A stretch of DNA of 9,890 nucleotides from Clostridiales bacterium UBA3705 (GCA_002372735.1 DFIE01000019.1:1-9890), one strand, 5' to 3'; counted from the stretch's first letter, positions 1-6,693 are shown. Notes: generated by a model from the sequence alone, not told the origin. Numbers and translations are program-made.

Positions 1-872
1 GGCCGGGTGACCAATGAGATGTCCCGGTTGTCAAAGCCGATCAGCCGCAGATCCTTGCCCACGTCAATGCCGTTGGCGTTGCAGTAGTCCAGCACGCCCA
101 GGGCCATAATGTCGTTGTGGGCAAAGATGGCGGTGACCCCTGCGTCGATCAGGGTTTTGGCATAGGCAAAGCCGCTGTCCCGCTCCCAGTCGCCGGGCAG
201 GGTCAGGGTGGGGTCGTAGGGGACGCTGTGGGCATACAGGGCCCGCATATGGCCCCTGGAGCGGTTGGTGCTGTGGGGGCTCTCCACCGGGCCGGTGATC
301 ATGCCGATGCGGGTGTCCCCGTGGCGCAGCAGGCACTCGGTCAGGTCGTAGCCCGCCTTTTCGTCGTCATAGATCACCGACGTCAGGGAGGGGCTGGTGC
401 AGTAGGCGCACACAATGGGCACCTCCGTCAGCTCGGCCAGACAGTTCACCACATGGCTGTGGCTGCCCACGTACAGGATGCCCGCCACCTGTCTGGACAG
501 CAGCACGCTGATTGCGTCCTTCAAAATGGCCATATGGGTGGCCTCGTCGGGCATGTGGTGGCCAAAGCGCTTGAACAGCCGCAGATTGGCCAGGATATAG
601 TGATAATTGGCCCGGTCACAGGCCAGGGCGATGCCGTCAATGATATCCGGGGTGTTGAACACCGTAATATCCTCTGCAATGATGCCGATGGTGTAGGCGC
701 GGCCGGATTTCAGGCTGCGGGCGTTGAGATTGGGACGGTAGTTCAGCTCCTGTGCAACGTTTAATATCAGTTGCCTGGTCTCCTCTTTGACACCGTTTTT
801 GCCATTGAGGACCTTGCTGACCGTAGCAATTGAGACATTTGCCCGTTCGGCAATGGATCGAATGGTAGCCAT
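1..872 (-). CDS. LacI-family transcriptional repressor (partial, C-terminus beyond left edge)
   Basis: Sugar-responsive DNA-binding repressor, probably controlling the divergent arabinoside operon. The reading frame is open from the ATG at 872-870 to the window edge, giving 290 residues of the usual 330-350, so only the last part of the ligand domain is missing. The N-terminus holds the LacI helix-turn-helix (about residues 4-23, core ANVSIATVSKVLNG), then the hinge helix NARSLKSGR. Its Leu54 sits where LacI/PurR proteins insert a leucine into the central CpG of the operator. From about residue 60 a periplasmic-binding-protein-like domain follows (start YTIGIIAED), with IGFDN near the cut end. 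A GGAGGAA ribosome site lies at 877-883 on the minus strand. The effector is not visible; an arabinose-related sugar is inferred from the neighbours. A CcpA-like global role is less likely given the local context. Confidence 0.93.
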   Translation of the reverse strand, partial: MATIRSIAERANVSIATVSKVLNGKNGVKEETRQLILNVAQELNYRPNLNARSLKSGRAYTIGIIAEDITVFNTPDIIDGIALACDRANYHYILANLRLFKRFGHHMPDEATHMAILKDAISVLLSRQVAGILYVGSHSHVVNCLAELTEVPIVCAYCTSPSLTSVIYDDEKAGYDLTECLLRHGDTRIGMITGPVESPHSTNRSRGHMRALYAHSVPYDPTLTLPGDWERDSGFAYAKTLIDAGVTAIFAHNDIMALGVLDYCNANGIDVGKDLRLIGFDNRDISLVTR

Positions 873-906
873 AGCGTTCCTCCGGTTCAAAAAAGTGATG
901 AAACCC

Positions 907-924
907 GTAAACAAACGTGTTAAC
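907..924. promoter_or_regulatory. Possible weak operator at the regulator's own promoter
   Basis: The stretch begins with GTAAAC and ends with GTTAAC, and has a CG core at 916-917. The 12 bp centred on that CG match 7 of 12 positions of the perfect palindrome at 1067-1078. It lies just downstream of the predicted -10 box of the LacI gene, where bound repressor would give autoregulation. The match is imperfect and could be chance in A/T-rich DNA. Confidence 0.3.
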
Positions 925-933
925 ATCAAATCT

Positions 934-961
934 AGTATACAATAGAAAATAAAAAAATCAA
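934..961 (-). promoter_or_regulatory. Predicted sigma-A promoter of the LacI-family gene
   Basis: Read on the minus strand, TTGATT (961-956) and TATACT (939-934) are separated by 16 bp in a very A/T-rich stretch that contrasts with the GC-rich genes. Transcription would start near 927, leaving a leader of about 55 nt before the regulator's ATG. No other pair this good is seen upstream of the gene. Confidence 0.6.
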
Positions 962-979
962 GGTGGTTTTATGGAATTG

Positions 980-1010
980 TGAAAACTGCATGAAAAAGCA
1001 GGATGAAAAA
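980..1010. promoter_or_regulatory. Three phased TGAAAA A-tracts upstream of the operon promoter
   Basis: TGAAAA occurs at 980, 991 and 1004, spaced 11 and 13 bp, with A-runs of 4, 5 and 5 bases. This is close to helical phasing, so it may bend the DNA or act as an UP-like element about 50-80 bp upstream of the predicted operon start site. The last two copies also share the longer match ATGAAAAA followed by CAG, so an activator binding direct repeats is an alternative. Confidence 0.3.
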
Positions 1011-1020
1011 CAGCGAAATA

Positions 1021-1038
1021 CCCAATTTACAAATTGGG
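1021..1038. repeat. Perfect 8-bp inverted repeat over the -35 box
   Basis: CCCAATTT (1021-1028) and AAATTGGG (1031-1038) are perfect reverse complements around a 2-bp centre. The repeat covers the predicted -35 hexamer TTTACA at 1026-1031. The compact dyad looks like a binding site for a dimeric regulator, and its sequence differs from the CG-centred palindrome at 1067, so a second regulator is possible. No gene in the window is an obvious partner. Confidence 0.45.
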
Positions 1039-1054
1039 GTTTCTGGTGTATAGT
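1026..1054 (+). promoter_or_regulatory. Predicted sigma-A promoter of the arabinoside operon
   Basis: TTTACA (1026-1031) and TATAGT (1049-1054) with an ideal 17-bp spacer. Transcription would start near 1061, giving a leader of about 150 nt before the GH127 start codon. It diverges from the promoter of the LacI gene; the two -35 boxes are about 65 bp apart. It probably drives the whole rightward gene train. Confidence 0.65.
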
Positions 1055-1066
1055 ATAGGCAGGAAG

Positions 1067-1078
1067 GTAAACGTTTAC
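1067..1078. promoter_or_regulatory. LacI-family operator (perfect 12-bp palindrome, cre-like)
   Basis: GTAAACGTTTAC is a perfect palindrome with the central CpG typical of LacI/GalR operators. It begins about 6 bp after the predicted transcription start, so bound protein would block transcription of the operon. The adjacent LacI-type regulator, whose hinge keeps the CpG-inserting leucine, is the likeliest binder. The site also fits the CcpA catabolite (cre) consensus core except at the two outer positions, so catabolite control through the same site cannot be excluded. Confidence 0.7.
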
Positions 1079-1203
1079 TTGCGCCCATTTTGACCCGGCA
1101 CAAGGGATGCCGCCGGATCAGAATGACAGTCAGCTCACAGTTACCCCGCGCACCACAGCAGAAAGGGTATGGTCCACTTCCGGGAAAACGATTAACATCA
1201 GTT

Positions 1204-1210
1204 GGAGGAA
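1204..1210 (+). promoter_or_regulatory. Ribosome binding site deciding the GH127 start
   Basis: GGAGGAA lies just before the ATG at 1214; the GGAGG core is 5 bp from it. An in-frame TTG at 1202 would add four residues, but it overlaps this ribosome site and has none of its own, so ATG 1214 is preferred. Confidence 0.8.
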
Positions 1211-1213
1211 CCA

Positions 1214-3187
1214 ATGAAACAGAATATCGTCACGCCTTCTCTGCGGGGTGTCGTGGTCACTGACCCTCTGTTCGGCAGCTACATTGATACCGTCACCAAA
1301 AAGCTGCTGCCCTACCAGTGGGATGTGTTGAATGACCGGATTCCCGGCGTGGAGAAATCCTACTGTATCGAAAACTTCAAGATTGCCGCCGGCCGCAGCG
1401 CCGGGCATCACCGGGGCGCGGTGTTCTGTGACACCGATGCCTATAAATGGCTGGAGACCCTGGCCTTCTGCCTGCAGAGCGGGCGGGGGCAGGAGCTGCT
1501 GCCTGTGGCCGACGAGCTGGTGCAGCTGATTGCCGCTGCCCAGGAAGAGGATGGCTACCTGCAAACCTACTTTACCATTGACCACCCCGAGCTCAAGTGG
1601 AAAAATCTCGCTGAGGGCCACGAGCTCTACGGCGCCGGCCACCTGATGGAGGCGGCAGTGGCCTATCACCAGGCCACCGGCAGCCAGACCATTCTGGACG
1701 TTGCCGTCAAGCTGGCAGATCTGATCTGCCGGGTCTTCGGCGACGGGGCCGACCAGTGCCACGGCTATCCCGGCCACCAAGAGGTGGAGCTGGGGCTGAT
1801 CAAGCTCTCCCGGCTCACCGGCCAGGCCAAATACGCCGAAATGGCGCGGCACTTCCTGCGTATCCGGGGCAGCAGCCCCAACTACCTGCTCCAGGAGCTG
1901 GCGCGCACCGGCAAGAACCGGATCTTCCCGGAGTTTGCCGACTATGACGACAAATACGCCCAGACCCAGCTGCCCCCGGTCCAACAGCGGACCGCCGAGG
2001 GTCACGCGGTGCGGGCCATGTATATGTTCTCCGCCATGGCCGACGTGGCCAAGGAGACCGGCGACGAGGAGATGAAAACCGCCTGCCTGGAGCTCTGGAA
2101 AAACGTCACCGAAAAGCGGATGTACATCACCGGCGGCATCGGCTCCTCCGGCCACCTGGAGCGCTTCACCGCCGACTACGATCTGCCCAACGACCGCATG
2201 TACTGCGAAAGCTGCGCCAGCGTGGGCCTGATGATGTTCGGCCAGCGCATGGCGGCCCTCACCGGCAGCGCCCGATACTACGACACCGTGGAGCGGGCCC
2301 TGTGCAACACGGTGCTGGGCGGCATCCAGGCCGAGGGGGACCGGTACTTCTACGTCAACCCCCTGGAGGTCTGGCCGGAAAACTGCCTGCCCTCCACCTC
2401 CATGGCCCATGTCAAGCCCGTGCGCCAGCGCTGGTTCGACGTGGCCTGCTGCCCGTCCAACATTGCCCGCACCCTGGCCTCCCTTGGCCAGTACATCTAC
2501 GCCCAGGACGAAAAATCCCTGTACGTCAACCAGCTGATCTCCTCCTCCATCCAAACCGTCATCCGGGGGGTAGAGGTCCGGCTGGAGATGAACTCCCGCA
2601 TGATGCAGGGCGGCCGCATCGACTTTAACCTTGAAACCTCCGGCGAGGGCTCGGTTATGCTCCGGGTGCGGATCCCCTCCTACTTTGAAAACCACGCCTT
2701 TGTCCTTGACGGCAAGGTCATCCGCCCCGCGGTGGAAAACGGCTATGCCGTGCTGGCAGTGTCCAGGCCGGGCAAGCAGCACCTGGTGCTCACCGGCCAG
2801 CTCCGGCCCCAGTGGGTCAGCGCCAACACCCGGGTCCGGGCGGATCTGGGCCGGCTGGCCCTGGTGTACGGCCCCTACGTCTACTGCCTGGAGCAGACCG
2901 ACAACGGCGAGAACCTGGCCAACATCTTTGTCCGGGACGACGCGGCGGTCAAAATAAATCCGCCCTGTCGGGAACTTCCCGGGGATTTGCCCGTCTTGTC
3001 CTTTGAGGGCGGCAGGCTGAGCTCCGGCGTCTCCGGCCTGTACGGCAGGCCCCGGTTCCACCTGCAGCCCGGCCGGTTCACGGCAGTGCCCTACTGCCTG
3101 TGGTGCAACCGCCAGCCCGGCGAAATGACCGTCTGGCTCAAGGCCGGTCTCTGGGGCCTGGTCCCCGGGGCAGAGCCCAACACGTAA
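1214..3187 (+). CDS. Glycoside hydrolase family 127, beta-L-arabinofuranosidase
   Basis: Retaining exo-enzyme that removes beta-L-arabinofuranose from oligosaccharides, releasing L-arabinose. It is 657 residues long; the family's reference enzyme, Bifidobacterium longum HypBA1, has 658. That enzyme uses a zinc-bound cysteine nucleophile. Here the candidate acid/base is Glu316 (GHLERF), the zinc ligands are Glu332 and Cys334 (CESC) plus Cys412 and Cys413 (VACCPSN), and Cys412 is the nucleophile. Spacing matches HypBA1 Glu322/338, Cys340/417/418 almost exactly. An alpha/alpha-barrel catalytic domain is expected to about residue 430, then beta-sandwich domains. No signal peptide or membrane segment is visible, so it should act in the cytoplasm after import. 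It is the first gene of the operon. Substrate is inferred: beta-1,2-arabinobiose from plant hydroxyproline-rich glycoproteins is the known HypBA1 substrate, but other GH127 members act on other sugars. Confidence 0.93.
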   Translation: MKQNIVTPSLRGVVVTDPLFGSYIDTVTKKLLPYQWDVLNDRIPGVEKSYCIENFKIAAGRSAGHHRGAVFCDTDAYKWLETLAFCLQSGRGQELLPVADELVQLIAAAQEEDGYLQTYFTIDHPELKWKNLAEGHELYGAGHLMEAAVAYHQATGSQTILDVAVKLADLICRVFGDGADQCHGYPGHQEVELGLIKLSRLTGQAKYAEMARHFLRIRGSSPNYLLQELARTGKNRIFPEFADYDDKYAQTQLPPVQQRTAEGHAVRAMYMFSAMADVAKETGDEEMKTACLELWKNVTEKRMYITGGIGSSGHLERFTADYDLPNDRMYCESCASVGLMMFGQRMAALTGSARYYDTVERALCNTVLGGIQAEGDRYFYVNPLEVWPENCLPSTSMAHVKPVRQRWFDVACCPSNIARTLASLGQYIYAQDEKSLYVNQLISSSIQTVIRGVEVRLEMNSRMMQGGRIDFNLETSGEGSVMLRVRIPSYFENHAFVLDGKVIRPAVENGYAVLAVSRPGKQHLVLTGQLRPQWVSANTRVRADLGRLALVYGPYVYCLEQTDNGENLANIFVRDDAAVKINPPCRELPGDLPVLSFEGGRLSSGVSGLYGRPRFHLQPGRFTAVPYCLWCNRQPGEMTVWLKAGLWGLVPGAEPNT

Positions 3188-3194
3188 TTATGCT

Positions 3195-3234
3195 GCGGCA
3201 GGAAGCCGCTGTGTAATAATAAAAAACTTTATTA
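3195..3234 (+). repeat. Two small hairpins in the spacer before the binding-protein gene
   Basis: GCGGC (3195-3199) pairs with GCCGC (3205-3209) around a 5-nt loop. TAATAAA (3217-3223) pairs with TTTATTA (3228-3234) around a 4-nt loop. Neither is a convincing terminator; the second ends just before the purine-rich ribosome site (GGAAAGG at 3238-3244). They may set RNA cleavage or stability between the hydrolase and the binding-protein messages. Confidence 0.35.
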
Positions 3235-3254
3235 AAAGGAAAGGAAAGAAAATC

Positions 3255-4703
3255 ATGAAGAAACTCATTGCACTGCTGCTCTGCGTTCTGATGGTTGCAA
3301 CCCTGTTCGCGGCCTGCGCCGAGCAGCCCGCGGCTCCCGATGCTCCCGCGACCGAAGGCGAGGCTGCTCCCGCTCCCGAGACCGAGACCGAGGTTGCTCC
3401 CGCTCCTGAGACCGAGGGCGATGCTGCTCCCGAGACTGAGGGCGAGACTGCTCCCGCTCCCGACGGCGAGAAGGTTACCATCACCTACTCCTACTGGGGC
3501 ACCCCCGAGGAGGCTCGTGACACCCAGGCCATCCTGGACAAGTTCAATGCCGAGAACGACCACATCTTCGTAGAGCTGGTCGCCATCCCCAACGAAGAGT
3601 ACACCTCCACCCTGAACTCCATGGCTGCCGGCAATCAGCTTCCCGACTGCGGCATCATGAACGAGAACGGCGTTCTGGACTTCGCCGCTGACGGCCTGCT
3701 GGCTGACGTCTCCGCCATGTACGAGGGCGCCGAATCCATGCCTCTGGACTCCATCACCTTCAAGGCTGACGGTGTTCCCGTTGCTTACTCCGGCGCCAAC
3801 GAGGCCCTGTTCCTGTACTACAACAAGGATATGTTCGACGCTGCCGGCATTGCTTATCCCGATGCCCGCACTCCCATGAGCTGGGACGAGTTCGTTGAGA
3901 CCGCTAAGCTCCTGACCCTGGACGCCAACGGCAACAACGCCACCTCCCCCGACTTTGACCCCAACAACATCGTGCAGTACGGCTGCAACGTCGACAACTG
4001 GACCTGGCAGCTTGAGGTTTGGGCTCTGTCCAACGGCGGCCGCTGGTTCTCCGAGGACGGCAAGGAATGCACCATCAACACCCCCGAGGTTGCTGAATCC
4101 ATCCAGAAGGTCGCTGACCTGTACCTGGTTGACCATGTCGCCCAGTACCGTGACGGTCTGGAAGACTCCGGCATCCAGTCCACCATCGCTGCCGGCAACG
4201 TGGCCATGGCCACCGGCGGTGCCTGGAACGTCGGCACCTGCATGAACACCGTTGAGTTCAACTACGGTGTTGCCCGTCTGCCCGTCATGAAGAACGAGGT
4301 CACCATCGTGACCGGCGGTCCTCAGGTTGTGTTCTCTCAGACTAAGCACCTGCCCGAGGCTCTGGAGTTCATCAGATGGTACAGCCAGATCGAGAACAAC
4401 TGGGGCCTGGTGGAGAGCGGCATCTGGATGCCCACTCTGGAAGAGTACTACACCAACGAAGAGCTGACCCACAAGTGGGTTGACAACCCCAACTTCCCCG
4501 ACTACGACGAGTACAAGGCCGCTGTGGTTGACTACACCATGGAGAAGGCCGTCTCCACCTGCTGGTACTATGTCCCCCACACCAACGAGTTCCTGGAGTA
4601 CCTGCGCTCCGAGCTGGGTCCCGTCTGGACCGGCGACAAGACTGCTGCTGATGCCCTGGCCGAAGCCGAGCCTCACCTGCAGGAGATCTTCGCGGGCGAA
4701 TAA
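3255..4703 (+). CDS. ABC transporter sugar-binding lipoprotein (extracellular solute-binding protein family 1)
   Basis: Captures the sugar outside the cell and delivers it to the permease pair encoded downstream. The 482-residue protein starts with a lipoprotein signal: basic MKK, a hydrophobic stretch, then a lipobox-like FAAC with Cys21 as the probable lipid-bearing residue. Residues 22-72 are a low-complexity Ala/Pro/Glu/Thr linker that should hold the binding domain away from the membrane. The folded part begins near ITYSYWGTPEEARD, typical of type-1 carbohydrate-binding proteins, and contains the family-like stretch AAGNVAMATGGAWNVG. Many aromatic residues suit a sugar ligand. The start is supported by GGAAAGG/GGAAAG upstream. 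Codons are unlike the neighbours, with many GCT, GTT and CGT, as in highly expressed genes. Ligand specificity cannot be read; a beta-arabino-oligosaccharide is inferred from the GH127 gene. Confidence 0.93.
   Translation: MKKLIALLLCVLMVATLFAACAEQPAAPDAPATEGEAAPAPETETEVAPAPETEGDAAPETEGETAPAPDGEKVTITYSYWGTPEEARDTQAILDKFNAENDHIFVELVAIPNEEYTSTLNSMAAGNQLPDCGIMNENGVLDFAADGLLADVSAMYEGAESMPLDSITFKADGVPVAYSGANEALFLYYNKDMFDAAGIAYPDARTPMSWDEFVETAKLLTLDANGNNATSPDFDPNNIVQYGCNVDNWTWQLEVWALSNGGRWFSEDGKECTINTPEVAESIQKVADLYLVDHVAQYRDGLEDSGIQSTIAAGNVAMATGGAWNVGTCMNTVEFNYGVARLPVMKNEVTIVTGGPQVVFSQTKHLPEALEFIRWYSQIENNWGLVESGIWMPTLEEYYTNEELTHKWVDNPNFPDYDEYKAAVVDYTMEKAVSTCWYYVPHTNEFLEYLRSELGPVWTGDKTAADALAEAEPHLQEIFAGE
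3363..3470 (+). repeat. Imperfect in-frame repeats encoding the binding protein's Ala/Pro/Glu/Thr linker
   Basis: Four related units of 30, 30, 24 and 24 bp start at 3363, 3393, 3423 and 3447. They encode AAPAPETETE, VAPAPETEGD, AAPETEGE and TAPAPDGE. All lengths are multiples of three, so copy-number change would alter linker length without breaking the frame. The product is acidic and probably disordered. Confidence 0.75.
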
Positions 4704-4735
4704 TCTATTCCCCAAGGATATCATTCCATAATCAC

Positions 4736-4767
4736 GGGGCGTCCGTCCGGCTACGGGCGGACGCCCT
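4736..4767 (+). promoter_or_regulatory. Strong GC hairpin after the binding-protein gene (mRNA stabiliser or attenuator)
   Basis: GGGCGTCCG (4737-4745) pairs with CGGACGCCC (4758-4766), and the stem continues inward for 4 more pairs including one U-G, to a GCTA loop: 13 pairs, with a possible outer G-U. It begins 33 bp after the stop codon. There is no run of T after it (TTACCC), so it is not a standard intrinsic terminator. Protection of the binding-protein message, or partial termination before the permeases, fits the usual excess of binding protein over permease. Confidence 0.6.
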
Positions 4768-4777
4768 TACCCTAGCC

Positions 4778-4863
4778 TTCTCAGCCTTCCCGTAGCGGCG
4801 CACAGTGCGCACCACGCACCGTTCGTTCCCGCGGCGCACGCTGTGCGCCGCTGCGGCTGAGAG
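4778..4863. repeat. 86-bp palindromic intergenic element
   Basis: Outer arms TTCTCAGCC (4778-4786) and GGCTGAGAG (4855-4863) pair over 9 bp with one G-T mismatch. Inside, AGCGGCGCACAG (4794-4805) and CTGTGCGCCGCT (4841-4852) pair perfectly over 12 bp, extended by two more pairs (4792-4793 with 4853-4854). The apical loop of about 35 nt contains further GCGC pairing (TGCGC/GCGCA). No coding frame or T-run is evident. It could be a dispersed palindromic repeat (MITE or REP-like) inserted in the operon, or a second stabilising structure ahead of the permeases. Confidence 0.6.
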
Positions 4864-4896
4864 AATCCTGTATCTCTACGAAATGAGGTGAGACTC

Positions 4897-5823
4897 TTGT
4901 CGAGCAAGAAGAACAAAAAACCGCGCAACGCCCTGATGCGGGCGGAAAACCGCACCGCATATCTCTGCCTCATCCCTTCGATCATCGGTTTGATTTTCCT
5001 CACCTATGTACCGCTGATGGAGGTGTTTGGCCTGAGCTTCTTCAGCTGGAAGGGCAACGGCTTTACCGGCTTTAAGTTTGTGGGCCTGCAGAACTACATC
5101 AGGCTGCTGACCACTGACCCCTACTTCAAGACCTCTGTGCTGGTCACCCTTTATTACACCTTTATGGCGGTGATCGGCAGCATGATCTACTCCCTGACCA
5201 TCGCCCTGCTGCTGAACCGGAAGATCCCCGCCCGGGGCTTCTGGCGCGCCGTTTTCTATCTGCCCTATCTGCTGCCCGCCGTGGCTGTGTATCTGGGCTG
5301 GAACTGGCTGTACAACATCAACTACGGTCTGTTCAACTACATCCTCAACCGGATCTTCCATCTGCCCCGGGTGGGCTTTGTCAATGACGCCAAGCTGGTG
5401 GCCCCGTCTCTGGCCCTGGTCAGCATATGGCTGGCCGGCAACCTGATCGTCATTTTCCTGGCCGGCCTGCAAAACGTGCCCCGCACCTATCTGGAGGCCG
5501 CTGAGGTAGACGGCGCCAACGCCTGGCAGCGGTTCTGGAACATTACCATCCCCTGCATGAGCCCCATCATCTTCTATAACCTGCTCATGGCGCTGATCAC
5601 CAACCTGCAGGTCATCACGCCGGCCCTTGCGCTGACCAAGGGCGGCCCGGGCTCGTCCTCCCGCTTTGTGTCCTACGTCATGTATCAGTACGCCTTTGAA
5701 AGCCGTAAGTTCGGTTACGCCGCGGCGGTCTCGGTGATGCTGTTTATTCTGATCGGTATTTTCACGGTCATTCTGTTTGCCACCAGTAAATCCTGGATGT
5801 TCAACCAAGGAGGCGACGACTGA
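4897..5823 (+). CDS. ABC sugar importer permease, MalF/UgpA-type
   Basis: One of two membrane subunits forming the translocation channel for the imported oligosaccharide. With a TTG start at 4897 it has 308 residues, normal for the carbohydrate-uptake-1 family. Six hydrophobic segments are visible at about residues 21-45, 74-104, 109-135, 166-189, 223-247 and 272-297. The cytoplasmic EAA loop that docks the ATPase is at 199-222 (LEAAEVDGA, with Gly206). The TTG is chosen because GAGGTGA (4885-4891) lies 5 bp upstream. An in-frame GTG at 4888 overlaps that ribosome site and would add three residues. The gene follows the binding-protein gene after 193 non-coding bp and overlaps the next permease by one base. 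No ATPase gene is present in the window. Confidence 0.92.
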   Translation: MSSKKNKKPRNALMRAENRTAYLCLIPSIIGLIFLTYVPLMEVFGLSFFSWKGNGFTGFKFVGLQNYIRLLTTDPYFKTSVLVTLYYTFMAVIGSMIYSLTIALLLNRKIPARGFWRAVFYLPYLLPAVAVYLGWNWLYNINYGLFNYILNRIFHLPRVGFVNDAKLVAPSLALVSIWLAGNLIVIFLAGLQNVPRTYLEAAEVDGANAWQRFWNITIPCMSPIIFYNLLMALITNLQVITPALALTKGGPGSSSRFVSYVMYQYAFESRKFGYAAAVSVMLFILIGIFTVILFATSKSWMFNQGGDD

Positions 5824-6686
5824 TGAATAAAGCTTCAAGTCTGGCCAGCAGAAAACGCCGGGAAAAAATCATCAATGCGGTGTGCTTTGCCCTGGTGGTT
5901 TTCTTCTCCGCCCTGTGTATGCTGCCCATCTGGTGGATTTTCCGCTCCTCTCTGATGAGCAACAACCAGCTTTTTGCCAACACGGTCCCCTTCTTCCCCC
6001 CGGACTGGCTGTTCTCCAACTATCCGAAGGCCCTGGTGCACTTTGACTTCTGGACCTACCTGAAGAACACCATGATCATCATTGTGCCCTCTGTGATCGC
6101 CGGCACCGTCACCGCCGTGATGGGCGGCTACGCCTTCGCCCGGATGCGCTTTGTGGGCAAGAAGTTCCTCTTCACCCTGGTCATCGGCTCCATGTTCCTG
6201 CCCGTCATGGTCACCCTGATCCCCCTGTACATCATGTGGACCAACATCTTTAAGCTGAACGGCTCCTACTGGCCCCTGATCCTGCCCTACTTCTGCGGCG
6301 GCGGCGCCTTTAACATCTATCTGATCCGTCAGTTTATCATGACCATCCCCCGTGAGCTGGACGAGGCTGCCACCATCGACGGCGCCGGCCATTTCCGGAT
6401 TCTGATCAGCATCATCGTTCCCGCCATCAAGGCCGCCATGATCGTGGTTGCCCTGCTGCTGTTCACCCAGATGTGGAACGACCTGATCCAGCAGTCCCTG
6501 TACATCCACGACGCCAAGAAGTTCACCATCGCCCTGGGCCTGTCCCAGTTCAAGGGCTCCCTCAAGCAGGACTATTCCGCCATCATGTGCGCCACCTGTA
6601 TGTCCTTCGCCCCCGGCATCATCTTCTATCTGCTGGGCCAGAAGTACTTCGTTGAGGGCATCGTCCTCACCGGCATGAAGAGCTGA
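5823..6686 (+). CDS. ABC sugar importer permease, MalG/UgpE-type
   Basis: Second channel-forming subunit, 287 residues, partner of the preceding MalF-type permease. The start ATG shares its A with the TGA stop of that gene (TGATG), with AAGGAGG at 5807-5813 inside the upstream coding end, so translation is probably coupled and the two subunits made in equal amounts. A basic N-terminus (SRKRREK) precedes the first membrane segment at about 17-40; six segments are expected. The EAA motif, ELDEAATIDGAG, has Glu181-Ala-Ala and Gly187. The C-terminus, EGIVLTGMKS, closely resembles the conserved end of MalG-type permeases. No sign of damage. Confidence 0.93.
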   Translation: MNKASSLASRKRREKIINAVCFALVVFFSALCMLPIWWIFRSSLMSNNQLFANTVPFFPPDWLFSNYPKALVHFDFWTYLKNTMIIIVPSVIAGTVTAVMGGYAFARMRFVGKKFLFTLVIGSMFLPVMVTLIPLYIMWTNIFKLNGSYWPLILPYFCGGGAFNIYLIRQFIMTIPRELDEAATIDGAGHFRILISIIVPAIKAAMIVVALLLFTQMWNDLIQQSLYIHDAKKFTIALGLSQFKGSLKQDYSAIMCATCMSFAPGIIFYLLGQKYFVEGIVLTGMKS

Positions 6687-6693
6687 GCCCCTT

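Noticed and set aside
1095..1116. Short inverted repeat CGGCA...TGCCG in the operon leader.
   Set aside because: Only 5 pairs, with no T-run or conserved riboswitch features; not enough to call a regulatory RNA.
1171..1197. A possible 8-residue leader peptide (MVHFREND) before the GH127 gene.
   Set aside because: The only purine-rich site is directly adjacent to the ATG, there is no run of regulatory codons, and no attenuator structure follows.
1107..1217. A 36-codon frame in the operon leader (starting MPPDQNDSQL) whose TGA overlaps the GH127 ATG.
   Set aside because: The purine run GGG touches the ATG, giving no proper ribosome-site spacing, and the peptide shows no recognisable features. 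The GH127 gene has its own strong ribosome site, so coupling is not needed.
1130..3061. Long open frame on the minus strand opposite the GH127 gene.
   Set aside because: It mirrors a GC-rich gene with strong third-position bias. The plus-strand protein has full family motifs, while the antisense product has none.
3188..3219. A separate promoter for the binding-protein gene (TAATAA at 3214 with TTATGC near 3188).
   Set aside because: The spacer would be 20 bp and the -35 match is poor, so an internal promoter is not supported.
3138..4724. Long open frame on the minus strand opposite the binding-protein gene.
   Set aside because: A Gly/Val/Leu-rich product without motifs, explained by the codon bias of the real gene on the other strand.
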